DNA from: Firmicutes bacterium CAG:110
Lineage (GTDB): Bacteria; Bacillota; Clostridia; Oscillospirales; Oscillospiraceae
Assembly: GCA_000434635.1 (NCBI GenBank)
Contig: HF988123.1
Coordinates: forward strand, 1-7,971
Direction of reading: 5' to 3'
DNA length: 7,971 nucleotides
This document shows, piece by piece, positions 6,181 to 7,971 of this stretch. The position numbers and the translations under genes are program-made. Below the pieces are notes generated by a model. The model had not been told where the DNA came from. It did no database searches and was given only the letters and a program-made list of their open reading frames with translations. The stretch's first letter is position 1. Each line of letters starts with the position of its first letter.

Positions 6181-7368
6181 TTATGAAATGGGAATGTAGT
6201 CAAAGGTGTGGACTCGTTTCCCGTCGGCGCCAATCTCAGAACCCTTGTCGTAGGCCAGAGAATCCAGCGCAGAGACATCCAGAATTCCGTCGAAGGTTTC
6301 GTATGTAACTTCGCAGATGCGTTCTGCTTCCCATCTTGCATAGTTCTCCTGAGTGGGAACAACCCGAACCGCACTGCCGTCTTTCATGCAGATTTGATAA
6401 AGGCCGGGGGAAAGCATCTCCAGCTGCTTCCAACCGTCCCAGTCGTGATCCGACTGATAGACCGCACGGATGGTTTTCTGACCGACTTCCGCTTCCAATA
6501 GGGTCAGGCCGCTGTCGCCGATCTCCATGTTGGGGGTGAGGGTGACGGAGTTTTTCGTGCTGTCCGCGCCGGTCAGCGTCCAGTGCAGATCCCAGCTGCC
6601 GGATACCAGCGGCTCCTCCATGATGCCGCCCTTTTCAGCCCCAACGCCAATGCCGTTAAAGTGAATGGAAAATTCCTTGCCCCAATAGCGTTCACCGCTA
6701 TCCCGGAATCGGATTTTCATCTGATACTCCAGACTTCCGTCATCGGCCACCCATTGGTAAATGGCGGACTGATATTTGTCGTTCCCGAATTCGACGGGCT
6801 GGCCGTTGGAGGCGTAGACCCATTCCCCGGCTTCATTGCGGGTGGTGCCGTCATAGAACCAGCCGGTCATGGAACTGTAGAATTCCGTGGAGCCGTCGAT
6901 TGTCACATCGCCACGGTCCCAGAAAAGTTCGGGATTCCGACCCTCCGGCAGGGTAAAGCCCTCGACCCGGAAGAACAGATCGGCGCCGTAACTATCCACA
7001 ATGGACTGCACCGCCGTAATGGTGATGCCCTGATCGGCGGCGCTGAGCACCTCGCCGGGGGCTACCTCCTTCTGCTTGTCCTCCAGCATCACGGACAGGC
7101 CGCTTTTCTCGGCCTGCTCCTTGACCTGCTGGGGCGGGTTGTAGGCCGTCTGGGCGCTTCTCGACCAGCGGGTGAACACCGCCGCGCCGGTGAGGGCGCC
7201 CACCACCAGTGTGGCCGCCAGAGCCAGCAGCAGAAGCTTTTTCCCGCTCCGGCGCTGGCGCGGGGCTTCGGCGGACATGAGAAGCGCCACCATGCGCTCC
7301 TTATCGTCTCCGGAAAAGTGAATGGCGTCCATGGAACGCCGCAGTTCCGATTTTACATTGTAGTTCAT
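6181..7368 (-). CDS. DUF4179-type membrane protein, probable anti-sigma factor
   Basis: A single-pass membrane protein of 395 residues, coded directly after an ECF sigma factor. The N-terminal 43 residues are hydrophilic, a helix spans about 44-66 (KKLLLLALAATLVVGAL), and the large remainder (67-395) should lie outside the cell. That part has a beta-rich look with many Trp, Tyr and Gly, as in DUF4179 proteins; the DUF4179 region covers roughly 40-170. The short cytoplasmic segment would bind and hold the sigma factor. No Cys/His zinc-binding anti-sigma motif is present. The ATG at 7368 overlaps the sigma stop codon (ATGA), with AGGAG nine bases upstream, so translation is coupled. The pairing is typical of Firmicutes. 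The anti-sigma role is inferred from family and position, and the signal sensed is unknown. Confidence 0.82.
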   Translation of the reverse strand: MNYNVKSELRRSMDAIHFSGDDKERMVALLMSAEAPRQRRSGKKLLLLALAATLVVGALTGAAVFTRWSRSAQTAYNPPQQVKEQAEKSGLSVMLEDKQKEVAPGEVLSAADQGITITAVQSIVDSYGADLFFRVEGFTLPEGRNPELFWDRGDVTIDGSTEFYSSMTGWFYDGTTRNEAGEWVYASNGQPVEFGNDKYQSAIYQWVADDGSLEYQMKIRFRDSGERYWGKEFSIHFNGIGVGAEKGGIMEEPLVSGSWDLHWTLTGADSTKNSVTLTPNMEIGDSGLTLLEAEVGQKTIRAVYQSDHDWDGWKQLEMLSPGLYQICMKDGSAVRVVPTQENYARWEAERICEVTYETFDGILDVSALDSLAYDKGSEIGADGKRVHTFDYIPIS

Positions 7369-7847
7369 ACGACTTGGCTCCTTTCCTCTGTCAGCAGCGC
7401 GCGCAGCTTCCGCCGTCCGCGGGACAGGTACTGGGTGATGTTGGCTTCCGATTTGCCCATCACCTGGGCGATCTCCCTTGCGGAGTATTCTTCATAATAA
7501 AACAGGTACAGGGATATCCGGTACTGCTCCGGCAGCCGCTTCAGCGCGTCTAAAACTTCCGTGTCCGGCACCGGCGGCGCGGCTACCGCCGCGGCCTCGT
7601 CCAGCGCCACGGTGCGCCGGAAATGGGCGCTTTTCAGGTAGTCCTTGCAGGCGTTGATGGTGGTTCGGATGATCCATGCTTTTTCGTGGTCGATGCTGTC
7701 AAATGTACAATCGTTGGTGAGATATTTCAGAAAGACAGTCTGGCAGATATCCTCTGCGTCGCAGGTCTGTTTTAAGTAGCTGTAGCTGATACGAAGAATC
7801 GTGTCCGCATAAAGGTCTACCAGCCGTCTGGCGTGAAATTCATCCAT
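7365..7847 (-). CDS. ECF-type RNA polymerase sigma factor
   Basis: A small sigma-70-family factor, 160 residues from the start used here. Region 2 spans about 8-75, with the conserved DAEDICQTVFLKYL (30-43) and WIIRTTINACKDYLK (58-72). A linker follows (80-96). Region 4 spans about 97-152, with LPEQYR (105-110) and the helix-turn-helix YSAREIAQVMGKSEANITQY (121-140). It would direct polymerase to a small regulon when released by the DUF4179 partner. The start is uncertain: ATG 7847 is 11 bases from AAGGA (7863-7859), TTG 7850 is eight bases away, and GTG 7856 only two, which is too close. I used the ATG. The promoter upstream looks housekeeping-like, not an ECF type, so autoregulation is not shown by the sequence. 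Confidence 0.9.
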   Translation of the reverse strand: MDEFHARRLVDLYADTILRISYSYLKQTCDAEDICQTVFLKYLTNDCTFDSIDHEKAWIIRTTINACKDYLKSAHFRRTVALDEAAAVAAPPVPDTEVLDALKRLPEQYRISLYLFYYEEYSAREIAQVMGKSEANITQYLSRGRRKLRALLTEERSQVV

Positions 7848-7912
7848 CAATGTCACCGTCCTTATGTGTGCTTTCGCTTATTGAGGCCTCTGACCATAAT
7901 ACGATTTGCCGG

Positions 7913-7923
7913 CAGGAATCCTG
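7913..7923. promoter_or_regulatory. Perfect short palindrome at the sigma operon transcription start
   Basis: CAGGA-A-TCCTG (7913-7923) is a perfect inverted repeat that falls right on the predicted start near 7922 of the minus-strand sigma promoter. It is joined to a second palindrome, TGCCGGCA (7907-7914). A repressor bound here would block transcription, but no cognate protein is identified and chance remains possible. Confidence 0.3.
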
Positions 7924-7928
7924 ACAGC

Positions 7929-7957
7929 ATTATAGCACAAAAATGCGGAATGCCCAA
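7929..7957 (-). promoter_or_regulatory. Extended -10 promoter of the sigma/DUF4179 operon
   Basis: On the minus strand TTGGGC (7957-7952) is 17 bases from TATAAT (7934-7929), with TG and one base just before the -10 hexamer. The predicted start near 7922 gives a leader of about 75 bases. The element is of the housekeeping type. Its -35 lies inside the hairpin at the right edge of the window. Confidence 0.7.
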
Positions 7958-7971
7958 TAATTTGGCATTCC
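7939..7971 (-). terminator. Probable terminator of an upstream minus-strand gene at the right edge
   Basis: On the minus strand GGAATGCC (7971-7964) pairs with GGCATTCC (7954-7947). AA and TT can extend the stem with one bulged G. Three bases later comes a run of five T residues (7943-7939). This fits the end of a minus-strand gene beyond the window, and its 3' arm overlaps the -35 of the sigma promoter. The offset of the T run and the window cut lower the confidence. Confidence 0.55.

Noticed and set aside
5163..6374. A 403-residue minus-strand open frame opposite the TPR-like gene
   Set aside because: It runs through the strong terminator hairpin at 6099-6136 and into the end of the DUF4179 gene, with no RBS and no domain. 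The plus-strand gene has clear start signals.

Overview
The window looks like chromosome of a moderately GC-rich Gram-positive anaerobe of the Clostridia, probably an Oscillospiraceae-type gut bacterium. This is inferred from strong GGAGG-type ribosome binding sites, the protein families present (GntP permease, CdaR-like regulator, ECF sigma factor with a DUF4179 partner) and the GC-rich codon use. No species can be named from the sequence alone. There are no RNA genes, insertion sequences, phage genes or CRISPR arrays.

Left part (about 99-4990, all minus strand): a four-gene cluster that reads from right to left. A COG1237-type metallo-beta-lactamase-fold hydrolase comes first, then a CdaR/PucR-type sugar-diacid-responsive regulator six bases downstream, then a GntP-family organic-acid permease, then a MOFRL-family glycerate 2-kinase. 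A TATAAT box lies upstream of the first gene. A candidate internal promoter overlaps the end of the regulator gene. A strong hairpin with a U-rich tail separates permease from kinase, and a textbook terminator follows the kinase. The simplest reading is a regulated uptake-and-phosphorylation module: the permease imports D-glycerate (or a related sugar acid), the kinase makes 2-phosphoglycerate for lower glycolysis, and the regulator senses the substrate. The role of the hydrolase is unknown.

Middle (4900-6180): a divergent intergenic region of about 320 bases holds the cluster promoter on one strand and an extended -10 promoter on the other. The latter drives a single gene for a two-helix membrane protein with a TPR-like cytoplasmic part, of unrecognised family. 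It converges on the next operon across a perfect 15-bp hairpin.

Right part (6181-7971, minus strand): an ECF sigma factor overlaps by four bases (ATGA) with a single-pass DUF4179 membrane protein, presumably its anti-sigma factor. They are transcribed from an extended -10 promoter whose -35 lies inside a hairpin that looks like the terminator of the gene beyond the right edge.

Nothing here is a clearly new system. The points most worth checking are the hydrolase inside the glycerate cluster, the dyad-containing internal promoter before the permease, the apparent attenuator before the kinase, and the unrecognised TPR membrane protein.
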